64,000 nucleotides of DNA from an uncultured Flavobacteriaceae bacterium (GCA_947494565.1 CANLVG010000015.1:1-64000); one strand, 5' to 3'. Shown: positions 1 to 8,117, counted from the first letter of the stretch. Notes: generated from the letters alone by a model not told the origin. Translations and numbers: made by a program.

Positions 1-77
1 CTCTAGCCTCTAGCCTCTAGCCTCTAGCCTCTAGCCTCTAGCCTCTAGCCTCTAGCCTCTAGCCTCTAGCCTCTAGC
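1..77. repeat. Perfect heptanucleotide tandem array (CTCTAGC x 11)
   Basis: Eleven perfect copies of the 7-bp unit CTCTAGC run from the window edge, so the array may extend further left. Shorter and more degenerate 7-bp arrays occur in most intergenic gaps up to about 8.35 kb, and a two-unit relative (TAGCCTC) lies at 6262-6275. No coding function is apparent; the length could vary by slippage. Confidence 0.97.
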
Positions 78-109
78 TAAAAAACCAAACCTGCGGCACA
101 CAATTCGAC

Positions 110-469
110 TTATTTATAGAACTTTTTATGTCGCACGGCGTAGGCGTCTTGAAGTACTTCGACCAGTACCATATCGTTGATTTCTTCTAACCTCTTATAG
201 CGCAAGGACCGCATAACCTTTCTACCGTCTTTCACCATAAGTTCTCTATGCACCGTTAGATGGGCCGCATTCCAAAAACAAAGGTCCACGTAATCCTTAC
301 TTTGGTTCATATAGCAAAATGGCCTTCCTTCGGTATAAAAAAAGGGAATCCGATACTTATACTTTAAATCCACGTCGGCCACTGTATGCTCGATTACCGC
401 CTGGAGGTGCAGCAGTATTCTTCGAAAGGGTTCCGATTGTTTTAAGATGTACGCTTCGGCTGGGTTCAA
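110..469 (-). CDS. DUF1801 domain-containing protein
   Basis: A 119-residue soluble protein resembling DUF1801 (YdhG-like) in length and pattern: an N-terminal helix with EPFRRILLHLQAVIEH, then KYRIPFFYTEGRPFCYM and a C-terminal LRYKRLEEINDM segment. The biochemical role of the family is not established; some members are linked to iron-sulfur or heavy-metal handling. The start is TTG at 469, because the only nearby ATG is out of frame and soon meets a stop, and TTG gives the usual family N-terminus. It is a single gene read toward the heptamer array, with no partner visible in the window. Confidence 0.85.
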   Translation of the reverse strand: MNPAEAYILKQSEPFRRILLHLQAVIEHTVADVDLKYKYRIPFFYTEGRPFCYMNQSKDYVDLCFWNAAHLTVHRELMVKDGRKVMRSLRYKRLEEINDMVLVEVLQDAYAVRHKKFYK

Positions 470-523
470 TTTATATTGTCATTTAAAATTTTGGAATTGT
501 GCACTGCACAAACCGATAACCTA

Positions 524-565
524 TTGTTCATTGCCAACTGCCAACTGTTAAATGCTAACCGTTAA
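524..565. repeat. Degenerate 7-bp tandem array
   Basis: Six consecutive heptamers (TTGTTCA, TTGCCAA, CTGCCAA, CTGTTAA, ATGCTAA, CCGTTAA) lie in the divergent gap between the DUF1801 gene and the phosphodiesterase gene. They keep strict 7-bp phase while drifting in sequence. Confidence 0.8.
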
Positions 566-664
566 CGGAACACTATCAACAATTTACCATTTCTTAATCA
601 AAATCAAATTCAATTTTCATACTTTATGCCTACTTTTCAATCACACTTCATAAACCGACCCGAA

Positions 665-1777
665 ATGAAAAATTTTGTACTAGCGTTTGCCCTTTTGATA
701 GGTTGCCAGAGCTTTGCCCAACATTCGCATATTAGTGAACATGCATTGACCTATCCGAATATTGACGGGTATGTATCCTTGAAAGCCGATTTGCATATCC
801 ATACCGTTTTTTCCGATGGTAACGTTTGGCCTACCATACGGGTGCAAGAAGCACTTCGAGAGAATCTCGATGCAATTTCGCTAACGGAGCATTTAGAGTA
901 TCAACCACATCTAGATGATATTCCCCATCCGGATCGCAATCGATCGTACAATTTGGCTATGGCCGAAGCCAAGGAACACGATCTGTTGATCGTACATGGA
1001 TCGGAAATCACCCGTTCGGCTCCCATGGGACATAATAATGCTGTTTTTATCAAAGATGCCAATCCATTATTGACCGAAAAGGCCGAAAAGTCTTTCTCCG
1101 AAGCCAAGAAACAGCATGCGTTCGTTTTCTGGAACCACCCCGCATGGTACGCTCAAAATCCGAAAGGAAATCCGATTTTAAGTGATTTTCAAAAAGAACG
1201 GATTAAAAAAGGGGAACTGCATGGCATAGAGGTCATCAACTCGGTCGATTACTCCGAAGAGTCGCTTGCATTGGCCTTAGATCAAAATTTGACCATTATG
1301 GGTACCAGTGATATTCACGGACTCATTGATTGGGATTATACCGAAAAAGGGCATGACCGGCCAATCACCTTGGTTTTTGCCAAGGAAAGGAATTTGGAAA
1401 GTATGCAGGAAGCCTTATTCGCTGGGCGAACCGTAGCCGTCTATAATTCGTTGTTGGTTGGAAAAGCCGAATTCCTCAATCCCTTGGTAAAGGCCAGTAT
1501 AGAGGTGATCTCGGCGAAATACATTGCTGATACACAAATATTGGAAGTACAATTGCAAAATATCTCGAGTAGTGCCCTACTCTTTGAAAACCAGATGGAA
1601 TATAGTTTCTACAGCAGTTCACCGGTTTTTGAAATTCCCGCTTTGGGCACCTATACCCTTCGTATCAAGACACTGGAGGAAAAGAAAACCATTGACTTGA
1701 AGCTCGAAGCTATTGGAGCATTTACGGCACCTAAAACTTCTCCCGTTATCTCGTGGCAAATCTCCGTTGAAGAGTAA
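665..1777 (+). CDS. Secreted PHP-type phosphodiesterase (Sb-PDE family)
   Basis: A 370-residue protein from ATG 665. An ATG 13 codons upstream (626) is open, but 665 starts a clean signal peptide (MKNFVLAFALLIGCQSFAQ). The PHP fold follows: DLHIHTVFSDG near residues 42-52 supplies metal-binding His44 and His46, then SLTEHLEY, GSEITR, FWNHPAWY and GTSDIH, the set of His/Asp/Glu ligands expected for a trinuclear metal site. It resembles the Sb-PDE phosphodiesterases annotated in Bacteroidota, which cleave phosphodiesters, possibly nucleotides or lipid headgroups in the periplasm; the substrate here is unknown. The C-terminal ~100 residues form a beta-rich domain. It stands alone between two repeat-bearing gaps. 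Confidence 0.85.
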   Translation: MKNFVLAFALLIGCQSFAQHSHISEHALTYPNIDGYVSLKADLHIHTVFSDGNVWPTIRVQEALRENLDAISLTEHLEYQPHLDDIPHPDRNRSYNLAMAEAKEHDLLIVHGSEITRSAPMGHNNAVFIKDANPLLTEKAEKSFSEAKKQHAFVFWNHPAWYAQNPKGNPILSDFQKERIKKGELHGIEVINSVDYSEESLALALDQNLTIMGTSDIHGLIDWDYTEKGHDRPITLVFAKERNLESMQEALFAGRTVAVYNSLLVGKAEFLNPLVKASIEVISAKYIADTQILEVQLQNISSSALLFENQMEYSFYSSSPVFEIPALGTYTLRIKTLEEKKTIDLKLEAIGAFTAPKTSPVISWQISVEE

Positions 1778-1827
1778 CTATTGAATTTTTTTTCCGTTTC
1801 AACAGGCTAGATTAAAATATTTATTTA

Positions 1828-1844
1828 ACTTTGTATTTCAAAGT
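1828..1844 (+). promoter_or_regulatory. Palindromic operator overlapping a -7 promoter element
   Basis: ACTTTG-TATTT-CAAAGT is an inverted repeat ending 9 bp before the start at 1854. It overlaps TAACTTTG at 1826-1833, an exact match to the Bacteroidota -7 consensus TAnnTTTG. A near-identical element at 2976-2992 lies beside a winged-helix regulator gene, and both copies continue into TACTTTTAA. Binding by that regulator is inferred. Confidence 0.6.
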
Positions 1845-1853
1845 ACTTTTAAA

Positions 1854-2498
1854 ATGGAACCGAATAAATATCTAGAGGACATCACGGAAATCAAGAATAT
1901 CATGAACCGTTCTTCCCGCTTCATTTCATTGAGTGGGCTTTCAGGCGTATTGGCAGGAATATATGCGCTCATTGGAGCGGCATTGGCCTATACGCGCTTA
2001 AAAATGATGTCAAGTGCCAACTACGAAGGGCTCTCGGGAAGAAGCTCTTCCCTCTGGGGCACCGATGTGATCCGTGACCTTAGTCTGATTGCAGGGGCCG
2101 TAGTTGTTCTGGCAGCGGTTACCGGGTTTCTAATGACCCTGCGAAAATCAAAGAGGAGCGGAGAGAAAATATGGGATGCTACTAGCAAGCGGTTGGTCGT
2201 CAACTTTTTTATCCCTTTGATTTCAGGCGGCATATTTTGTTTGGTGTTGATCCAATATGGTCTTCCCGGACTGGTAGCCCCTGCGACCTTAATATTTTAC
2301 GGACTCGCTTGTATCAATGCCAGTAAATATACTATGGGCGATGTACGCTATATGGGACTGGCTTTCTTGCTTATCGGTCTAATCAGTACCCAATTTATCG
2401 GATACGGTTTGTATTTTTGGGCCTTGGGCTTTGGTATCTTCCATATACTATATGGATCGATGATGTATTTTAAATACGATCGCAATCGCAACCTGTGA
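1854..2498 (+). CDS. Conserved four-helix membrane protein, function unknown
   Basis: A 214-residue integral membrane protein. A short cytoplasmic N-terminus (MEPNKYLEDITEIKNIMNR) precedes hydrophobic segments near residues 24-46, 74-96, 118-142 and 165-200. I do not recognise a named domain, but the layout matches flavobacterial membrane proteins found beside PF13601-type regulators. The palindrome directly upstream, shared with the next transcription unit, suggests co-regulation with the 3009-6690 membrane-protein run. No enzymatic motif is visible. Confidence 0.7.
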   Translation: MEPNKYLEDITEIKNIMNRSSRFISLSGLSGVLAGIYALIGAALAYTRLKMMSSANYEGLSGRSSSLWGTDVIRDLSLIAGAVVVLAAVTGFLMTLRKSKRSGEKIWDATSKRLVVNFFIPLISGGIFCLVLIQYGLPGLVAPATLIFYGLACINASKYTMGDVRYMGLAFLLIGLISTQFIGYGLYFWALGFGIFHILYGSMMYFKYDRNRNL

Positions 2499-2601
2499 AA
2501 CCCATTCGCAAAATGGTTGTACCGAAACGTTTGTTCAAGTGAAACCAAAAACTATCGGTTAGCGCAGAGTCAAGGGTATCAATTCGAAGAAAATGAACTA
2601 C

Positions 2602-2626
2602 TGTCAGTTCGAGCGCAGTCGAAAAC
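2602..2626. repeat. REP-like dispersed repeat
   Basis: CAGTTCGAGCGCAGTCGAAA resembles a dispersed extragenic repeat common in Bacteroidota. A related CCCTTCGGCTACGCTCAGGG family occurs three times at 8118-8648. Confidence 0.5.
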
Positions 2627-2661
2627 GAGTTAGCATTAGGAGTTAGGAGTTAGGAGTTAGG
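2627..2661. repeat. Degenerate 7-bp tandem array (AGTTAGG)
   Basis: Five in-phase heptamers (GAGTTAG, CATTAGG, then three perfect AGTTAGG) end 5 bp before the start codon of the winged-helix regulator. Copy-number change here could alter its 5' untranslated region. Confidence 0.85.
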
Positions 2662-2666
2662 AAAAA

Positions 2667-2957
2667 ATGAGTTTAATCGATAACATCAACAAAGCATTCG
2701 ACCACCGCATACGGCTGGGCATCATGTCCGTTCTAATGGTGAACGACCATGCCGATTTCAAGATGCTAAAGGAACTTTTAGGCGCTACGGATGGAAATTT
2801 GGCCAGTCATGCCAAGGCACTGGAAAAGGCAGCCTATATTCAAGTGGAAAAACAATTTATCGGTCGCAAACCCAATACCCGATATGCTGCCACTAAACTG
2901 GGCAAGGCCGAATTCAAGAAGCATATCGATGCTCTTGAAAAATTAATAGGCAAGTAA
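2667..2957 (+). CDS. Winged-helix transcriptional regulator (PF13601-like)
   Basis: A 96-residue MarR/ArsR-like winged-helix protein. MSLIDNINKAFDHRIRLGIM is the usual start of this small flavobacterial family; the recognition helix region is TDGNLASHAKALEKA and the wing is IGRKPNTRYAATKLG. There is no separate ligand domain. The family acts as a dimeric DNA-binding regulator. It sits between two copies of the same palindrome (1828 and 2976), so the simplest reading is that it controls the upstream membrane protein and the downstream Coq4/DUF4173 run. Its own start is preceded by AGTTAGG repeats. Confidence 0.85.
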   Translation: MSLIDNINKAFDHRIRLGIMSVLMVNDHADFKMLKELLGATDGNLASHAKALEKAAYIQVEKQFIGRKPNTRYAATKLGKAEFKKHIDALEKLIGK

Positions 2958-2975
2958 TATTTTTTTTATCATCTT

Positions 2976-2992
2976 ACTTTGAAATTCAAAGT
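2976..2992 (+). promoter_or_regulatory. Perfect palindromic operator
   Basis: ACTTTGAA-A-TTCAAAGT is a perfect 8+1+8 palindrome followed by ACTTTTAAA, matching the element at 1828. It ends 16 bp before ATG 3009. A TTG codon at 2979 that could extend the next gene lies inside the palindrome, which argues for the ATG start. Confidence 0.65.
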
Positions 2993-3008
2993 ACTTTTAA
3001 ATACTATA

Positions 3009-3461
3009 ATGAGAGCTATTTTTTTAGAAAAACTTTATGAATGGAGCCTAATGCCCTACCAGGCATTCAAAAAGAACAAGCCTTGGGCATTGGAGATCGA
3101 GGACTTGCTCCAATACCCAAATCCCACCTTGGGCTATCAAATGGGTCGTTTTTTACTCCATCATAATTTTACCCTTCAAGAAAAACTGGAGAATCACGAT
3201 GTCTTTCACGTGCTCACCGGCACGGGCATTACGGTGCCTGAAGAAATCAGCATGCAGTTCTACCTCCTGGGCAACGGAAAGCGAAGTACGTATCTCTTTT
3301 CGGTCATCTTTCTAGGGGCTTTGCTCTATCCTGATAAGTTGCCGATGTTCTTTGTAAAATACCGTCGTGGTAAAACTTCATTGCCCTTTCACCAAATTGA
3401 TTTTTTCAAACTCTTGAACCAGCCCATAGCCCGAATCAAAGACACTTTTTTAATTCAATAA
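3009..3461 (+). CDS. Coq4-family protein
   Basis: A 150-residue protein from ATG 3009. The core ENHDVFHVLTGTGITVPEEI matches the Coq4 signature HDxxHxxxGxxxxxxxE, in which the His/Asp/Glu residues bind zinc. Coq4 supports ubiquinone synthesis in eukaryotes and alpha-proteobacteria. Flavobacteria normally use menaquinone, so the job here is probably different, perhaps a lipid- or quinone-linked membrane role; that is inference. It is the first gene after the palindromic operator and is followed 11 bp later by small membrane-protein genes, suggesting one transcript to about 6690. Confidence 0.75.
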   Translation: MRAIFLEKLYEWSLMPYQAFKKNKPWALEIEDLLQYPNPTLGYQMGRFLLHHNFTLQEKLENHDVFHVLTGTGITVPEEISMQFYLLGNGKRSTYLFSVIFLGALLYPDKLPMFFVKYRRGKTSLPFHQIDFFKLLNQPIARIKDTFLIQ

Positions 3462-3472
3462 GCCCTTCGATC

Positions 3473-3763
3473 ATGAAAAATAGCTTTGCATACCGCATCA
3501 ACTACCTCGCTGTTCTCATAGCCATTGGAAGCTTTGTACTGGGTACTTTATGCCTCCTGTTATTTAAAGCCAGTGGAGATACCGGTTTTGTAGGCATCGG
3601 CTACTGCTATACACTTCTAGCGGCCTTTGTGAACACGATAACCTTATTTGTGGTGCTTGTCAACGGCCTGATCCACTATAAAGACTATGTCGAACACTTG
3701 AAGGCCCTTTTTGTCATACTTCTCAACATTCCCATTGTTTGTCTATACCTAGAACTCCTATAA
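3473..3763 (+). CDS. Small three-helix membrane protein
   Basis: A 96-residue membrane protein with hydrophobic stretches near residues 12-33, 42-66 and 78-96. It is a diverged paralogue of the protein at 5308: both have FxLGTL in helix 1, a short basic/acidic linker (YKDYVEHLKAL or FRDIHEHVMTL) and a final LLNIPIVCLYL / LMNFPIALVYL helix. The pair flanks the DUF4173 gene. Function unknown. Confidence 0.7.
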   Translation: MKNSFAYRINYLAVLIAIGSFVLGTLCLLLFKASGDTGFVGIGYCYTLLAAFVNTITLFVVLVNGLIHYKDYVEHLKALFVILLNIPIVCLYLELL

Positions 3764-3765
3764 AA

Positions 3766-3918
3766 ATGAGACTAAAACACTTAAAAAATCGAACCCTGTA
3801 TTCAGAATTATTCTTGAGCGTTGGCTTTGTTTTGGTATTGCTCGCCGTACGCATCAAGCAGTCCTTGGCCTATATCCATAAAGCCCTATTGTCCACTTTT
3901 AAAAACCATAACCTATGA
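3766..3918 (+). CDS. 50-residue single-pass membrane peptide
   Basis: This short frame begins at ATG 3766, two bases after the preceding stop, and ends in a TGA overlapping the ATG of the DUF4173 gene (ATGA). It reads MRLKHLKNRTLYSELFLSVG and continues through one hydrophobic helix (about residues 15-28) to a basic tail. The tight spacing on both sides supports translation within the operon. No homologue is recognised. Confidence 0.6.
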   Translation: MRLKHLKNRTLYSELFLSVGFVLVLLAVRIKQSLAYIHKALLSTFKNHNL

Positions 3919-5324
3919 ATATTCATATAAAATCCATTGTATCGGCCTTGGCCTTTAGCCTATTGTTCTACAGTAAAAGTTTTGGCCTGAACCTTTTTTT
4001 GATTTCCATCGCAGTGGTCGCACTGGTGTCCACCATCGGGAAAAACCGCTTCATTTCGTGGCGGTACTCATTTGTATATGTCACAACCGCCATTTTCGTA
4101 TTTCTCAATCCCACCGGCTTTACCATTTTTGTTCATTTTATGGCTTTTATGGTCTTTGTCGGCAAATCGATTTCCCAAAAAAGCTCCGTGTATCTCAGCT
4201 GGTTTGTAGGATGCATTAACATGACGGCCGCATCGGTAGCCAACTATGTTCAAAACCAAGATAAACCGGAAAAAAAGGAGTCTGGGAAAATTTCTCCCAA
4301 ACTAGGAAACCGCCTTAAGGGTGGAATCGTCGCAACGGCTTTGCTCTTCCTTTTTGGGATGCTGTACAAGAATGCCAACCCTGTTTTTGGAAACCTCATC
4401 GCTCAAATCGATCTTGATTTCATCAGTATTCCCTGGTTATTCTTCACGTTCTTGGGATACCTCATTTTTCTACACCTCCTACGCCCTTTCAATGCGCAGG
4501 AATTGGTGGATTTCGACTTGGCGCAAAAGAACGAATTGGAAAAACCTGCTGAGCTGACCCTCATCGGGGAAAAGAAACAATTGGAAAGTGAGCATACGTT
4601 AGGAAGCATGGTATTTCTGGCCCTGAACCTTCTGCTTCTCCTTTTCCTAGTAACGGATGTGATCTATCTTTTAGATCAAACGACCATCTCGAATGCGGAG
4701 TATTCCCAAGCCGTGCACCAAGGGGTCTATGCCCTGATGTTTTCCGTCGTATGCGCTATCGTGCTCATTCTGTACTTCTTTCGGGGCAACCTTAACTTCT
4801 TTCGAGGAAACCACCGCATCAAGATATTCACTTACGTATGGATCGCATTAAATGTCATTCTGGTCGTATTTACCGCCTACAAGAACTACACTTATGTAGA
4901 AGCACTAGGGCTTACCTACAAGCGTATTGGTGTATTTGTTTACCTGGCGCTGACCTTAACCGGATTGATTACGGCTTATATCAAGGTGACGGAGGTTAAA
5001 AATTTCATCTATTTACTGCGTACCAATATGGCTACCATCTTTGCCTTTTTGTTTTTAAGCGCCAGCATTCCCTGGGATAGGGCCATTACAGGGTACAATC
5101 TGAACACCATTGAAAAACCGGATATCAATTATCTTATTGGTCTTGGGGAAAGCAATAGCGAACAACTCTATTCCTATGCCAAGAAAAATAGGCTTGAGAC
5201 GAATACGGCGGATAGCATCAATGATAAATACAAGGCGTTCGTAGAAAAACAGTCCCAAAAAACCTGGCAGGAATATACGTTGTATCAAATCACAAAAACA
5301 AAATCAAATGATGGTTCTTTTTAA
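3915..5324 (+). CDS. DUF4173 (DUF4153-like) polytopic membrane protein
   Basis: A 469-residue membrane protein with about ten hydrophobic segments and one cytoplasmic charged loop (DKPEKKESGKISPKLGNR, near residue 120). The arrangement of helices, NANPVFGNL, and the late run ending in SIPWDRAITGYNLN with a soluble tail fit the DUF4173 family of Bacteroidota. The biochemical role is not known. It overlaps the 50-residue peptide upstream by 4 bp and the paralogous small membrane protein downstream by 17 bp, so these genes are translationally coupled. Confidence 0.8.
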   Translation: MNIHIKSIVSALAFSLLFYSKSFGLNLFLISIAVVALVSTIGKNRFISWRYSFVYVTTAIFVFLNPTGFTIFVHFMAFMVFVGKSISQKSSVYLSWFVGCINMTAASVANYVQNQDKPEKKESGKISPKLGNRLKGGIVATALLFLFGMLYKNANPVFGNLIAQIDLDFISIPWLFFTFLGYLIFLHLLRPFNAQELVDFDLAQKNELEKPAELTLIGEKKQLESEHTLGSMVFLALNLLLLLFLVTDVIYLLDQTTISNAEYSQAVHQGVYALMFSVVCAIVLILYFFRGNLNFFRGNHRIKIFTYVWIALNVILVVFTAYKNYTYVEALGLTYKRIGVFVYLALTLTGLITAYIKVTEVKNFIYLLRTNMATIFAFLFLSASIPWDRAITGYNLNTIEKPDINYLIGLGESNSEQLYSYAKKNRLETNTADSINDKYKAFVEKQSQKTWQEYTLYQITKTKSNDGSF

Positions 5325-5604
5325 ACACCGATGGAACCGCATTTCGGTTCGCATCGCCTGTTTCAGTTTCTTTTTGGGCACACTGCTCATGCTCATCGCT
5401 TTAATGGCCGAAAATGATCTTATACGAACCCTAGGAATCGTGTTTCTGGTGCTTTATGTTCCAGTGACAATCGTGTTGTTATTCGTCTTATTTGTCACGG
5501 CACTTACCAATTTCAGGGATATTCATGAGCATGTGATGACCTTGATCATCGTGTTGATGAACTTTCCGATCGCTTTAGTATATCTCTACTTTTTAAATCC
5601 TTAA
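5308..5604 (+). CDS. Small three-helix membrane protein (paralogue)
   Basis: A 98-residue membrane protein, three hydrophobic segments, diverged paralogue of the 3473 gene. The first ATG (5308) overlaps the end of the DUF4173 gene by 17 bp; a second Met follows immediately. Function unknown. Confidence 0.7.
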   Translation: MMVLFKHRWNRISVRIACFSFFLGTLLMLIALMAENDLIRTLGIVFLVLYVPVTIVLLFVLFVTALTNFRDIHEHVMTLIIVLMNFPIALVYLYFLNP

Positions 5605-5608
5605 TACC

Positions 5609-6271
5609 ATGAAAATCCATACTATAAAACTTTCCGAATACGGTATTCTATATTTCAATCTATGTCTTTCCATAGGTTTTGCCTTGTTGCTCTTGTTCTT
5701 CAGGGTACACTTAACGGATAGCCGATTTTATCTCTTTTTGGTCTGGAACCTATTTTTGGCGGGAATTCCATTTGCGATAACCCAGCTCTTTAAAATGAGC
5801 GACACCATGCGCTCCATTCGAAGTATTGGTTTCTTGGGATTCGCCGCTTGGCTTCTATTCTTGCCCAACAGTCCGTATATCATCACCGATTTGGTGCATT
5901 TACACAATGATCGCTCCAGTCTGGTTTGGGTCGACCTGTTTCTTGTGTTTGTCTTCGCTTTCAATGGATTGTTATTGGGATTATTATCCATGTTGGATAT
6001 GTTCACCTTAATTAGCCAACGTTACGGAAACCGAGTTGCGAAATACACCTTGTTCAAAGTCTGTTTACTAAGTGGTTATGGCATCTACCTAGGGCGGTTC
6101 TTGCGTTTCAATTCTTGGGATATCACAACGAAGCCCCTTACCCTTTTTTATCAAATCGTTCATAGTTTAAGAGAACCGAATGTATGGGCATTCAGCTTTG
6201 CCTTCGGGGGATTTCTGTGGGTTTTGTTTTCGGTATTACAATCCGTACTGGTGAAAAAAAATAGCCTCTAG
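5609..6271 (+). CDS. DUF1361 membrane protein
   Basis: A 220-residue protein with six to seven hydrophobic segments. The diagnostic DUF1361 stretch LFLPNSPYIITDLVHL occurs near residues 82-97, followed by WVDLFLVF and a later GRFLRFNSWD. The role of the family is unknown. It starts 4 bp after the previous stop in the same membrane-protein run. Its stop codon lies in a two-unit TAGCCTC repeat, so the repeat has been incorporated into the coding 3' end. Confidence 0.85.
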   Translation: MKIHTIKLSEYGILYFNLCLSIGFALLLLFFRVHLTDSRFYLFLVWNLFLAGIPFAITQLFKMSDTMRSIRSIGFLGFAAWLLFLPNSPYIITDLVHLHNDRSSLVWVDLFLVFVFAFNGLLLGLLSMLDMFTLISQRYGNRVAKYTLFKVCLLSGYGIYLGRFLRFNSWDITTKPLTLFYQIVHSLREPNVWAFSFAFGGFLWVLFSVLQSVLVKKNSL

Positions 6272-6288
6272 CCTCTAATTCAAAAAAA

Positions 6289-6690
6289 ATGAAATTTACC
6301 CTCAACACAAACTATCTTATTCTAGCCGTGCTACTCTTTCTGATCGAAGTTGCTATTGCCACCTTTTTCAAGTCAGGTTTTATCAGACACACCTTTGGTG
6401 ATTTTCTGGTAGTCATCCTTCTCTATTGTTTCTTTAAAGGTTTTGTAGCGGGAAAATCGATTTCGATAGCCATGGTCACCTTGTGTATCGCCTTCGCCAT
6501 TGAGTTTCTACAACTCACGGATTTTCTACAGCACCTCGGCATAAAACAGTACCGCTGGGCCAACTTGATTTTCGGCAATTCGTTTAGCGTACAGGATTTA
6601 GTCGCCTACATCTTGGGTATTGCTGTGGTCATTATTTTGGAAAAGTCTTTGTCTTTGGGGCGGCGTATGGACTCCAGATCAGAGACATGA
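6289..6690 (+). CDS. DUF2809 membrane protein
   Basis: A 133-residue protein with four hydrophobic segments. The stretch IEFLQLTDFLQHLGI followed by GNSFSVQDLVAYILG is typical of DUF2809, a small uncharacterised family often placed beside DUF1361. It is probably the last gene of the run begun at 3009. The last codons (SRSET) and TGA lie in a 7-bp repeat array (GAGACAT), again showing repeat spread into a gene end. Confidence 0.85.
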   Translation: MKFTLNTNYLILAVLLFLIEVAIATFFKSGFIRHTFGDFLVVILLYCFFKGFVAGKSISIAMVTLCIAFAIEFLQLTDFLQHLGIKQYRWANLIFGNSFSVQDLVAYILGIAVVIILEKSLSLGRRMDSRSET

Positions 6691-6716
6691 GACAGGAGAT
6701 ATGAGTTATGAGTTAT
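6675..6716. repeat. Degenerate 7-bp tandem array (GAGnnAT)
   Basis: Heptamers GAGACAT, GAGACAG, GAGATAT, GAGTTAT, GAGTTAT follow one another in phase from 6682, with CAGATCA just before. The first units encode the end of the DUF2809 gene. Confidence 0.8.
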
Positions 6717-6745
6717 GGGAAGTTAGTGATATCCCCTTATCTCAA

Positions 6746-6794
6746 TAACCACTATCAACCACTAACGTCCAGCGTCTAACGTCCACCGTCTAGC
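6746..6794. repeat. Degenerate 7-bp tandem array (GTCTAAC/GTCCAGC)
   Basis: Seven in-phase heptamers: TAACCAC, TATCAAC, CACTAAC, GTCCAGC, GTCTAAC, GTCCACC, GTCTAGC. The array ends 5 bp from the stop of the convergent dehydrogenase gene. Confidence 0.8.
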
Positions 6795-6798
6795 AACC

Positions 6799-8004
6799 CT
6801 ACTCCTTGCCATCCACATAATCTTGCAAATAGGCGTAGCGTTTGGTGAGTTTTCCATTTTTGGTCATCCGGGCCCGTTCGAGAACGTCGTCTTCATCCCC
6901 ATTGAAAAAAGCGGGAATCACCTGTTTCAGAAAGGCGGCCCCAAAGCCAACACTGGCATCGCGTGGCAGTTCACACGGAAGATTGTCGACCGCCATAACG
7001 GCAACTGCCGATTTGTTCTTGAAGTTCGTTTCTTTTTCCGTTTTTGGATCATATCCGTAAATGGGCTTGGCAATTGTTGAAGGTCGGATGGTCGTAGCGA
7101 TGGGGCCGTCAATGTCACAACTCACATCGGCCACCACTTTAATTTTGAAATCGGGATGCTTTACATCTTCACGAGTGTATAAATAAGGGGCACCATCTCC
7201 ATAAAAATGTCCGGCAATGTAAAAATCGGTCACTTTGGTGAACCTCGTAAAATTCGTTTTGTATTCATGGGGATTGGCAAAAAAATCCGCTTTGTTTCCC
7301 CGTACTCCGTCTTTGCGTTTGTTGTATTCCGAAGCATCGATTTGGCAGTATACCGGTTCCTCGAATTCCTCCTCCAGATAGTCCCCCACATTCACTTTCC
7401 TTAGGTTCATGGCATCGAGCATTTCACGAGCGCCGTTACCAACACGTCCACGGCCGGTAAGCATAATCTTGATATTCGGCAGTTTGATTTTGTTCAGTTC
7501 CGAAATCAATTCCTGCTGATCGGCCAAGGTTTCCGCTTTCGGTAATTTAAAAAGATCGTATTTAAGTCCGTAGGCCCGAAATCCGTTATAGGCACCGACA
7601 ATACCGGCGTATCTTCCGAAGGCAACGACACGCTGTTCTTTCTGATTGGTGATCACCTCATGATCATACAACTCGATGTTCTGGTCGAGAATCGCTTGAA
7701 GCAGCTTTCGATTATAAGGTTGTTTTTTGATTGTATGGGAAAAGAAAAAATACTTTTTGTTGGGAATCAGGGCATCTATAGGCACTTCTTTCACTCCCAA
7801 AAGCACATCACACTCCTCCATTTTGGAGGCCACCTCTAGCGCTACAGCTTTATACTCTGTATTCTTAAAAACCCGGATCGGGGAAGGTTCTACGATGATC
7901 TCAGCCTTTGGGTAGTTTTCAAGGACTTTTTGACAGGCTTCCGGGGACAATACTACCCGCCGGTCTGGTGGGTTTTTACGTTCTCTGATGATTCCGAATT
8001 TCAT
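6799..8004 (-). CDS. NAD(P)-dependent dehydrogenase, saccharopine/alanine dehydrogenase-like
   Basis: A 401-residue enzyme. The N-terminus MKFGIIRERKNPPDRRVVLSP matches the substrate-binding domain of the alanine dehydrogenase / lysine-forming saccharopine dehydrogenase family. The nucleotide-binding glycine loop is the MLTGRGRVGNGAREML stretch near the middle, and the region around KVVADVSCDIDGPIATT fits the interdomain active-site cleft. The reaction is probably reversible NAD(P)-linked oxidative cleavage or deamination of an amino-acid derivative; lysine metabolism is the likeliest pathway, but the exact substrate cannot be read. It is monocistronic and bounded on both sides by 7-bp repeat arrays. 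Confidence 0.8.
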   Translation of the reverse strand: MKFGIIRERKNPPDRRVVLSPEACQKVLENYPKAEIIVEPSPIRVFKNTEYKAVALEVASKMEECDVLLGVKEVPIDALIPNKKYFFFSHTIKKQPYNRKLLQAILDQNIELYDHEVITNQKEQRVVAFGRYAGIVGAYNGFRAYGLKYDLFKLPKAETLADQQELISELNKIKLPNIKIMLTGRGRVGNGAREMLDAMNLRKVNVGDYLEEEFEEPVYCQIDASEYNKRKDGVRGNKADFFANPHEYKTNFTRFTKVTDFYIAGHFYGDGAPYLYTREDVKHPDFKIKVVADVSCDIDGPIATTIRPSTIAKPIYGYDPKTEKETNFKNKSAVAVMAVDNLPCELPRDASVGFGAAFLKQVIPAFFNGDEDDVLERARMTKNGKLTKRYAYLQDYVDGKE

Positions 8005-8025
8005 TCTTTACACTTTAGTTGGCTG

Positions 8026-8067
8026 TTGGTTTTGGTTTCTGGTTTCAGGTTTAAAGTTTCAGGTCTG
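8026..8067. repeat. Degenerate 7-bp tandem array (TGGTTTC)
   Basis: Six in-phase heptamers (TTGGTTT, TGGTTTC, TGGTTTC, AGGTTTA, AAGTTTC, AGGTCTG) lie just upstream of the dehydrogenase start. Confidence 0.8.
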
Positions 8068-8117
8068 CCGAGCTTTCTGGTTTCATCCAACCTTGAGTTC
8101 GGATTCAAGTATTTTAA

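Noticed and set aside
1-77. CRISPR array
   Set aside because: The unit is 7 bp with no spacers; no cas genes or spaced repeats occur anywhere in the window.
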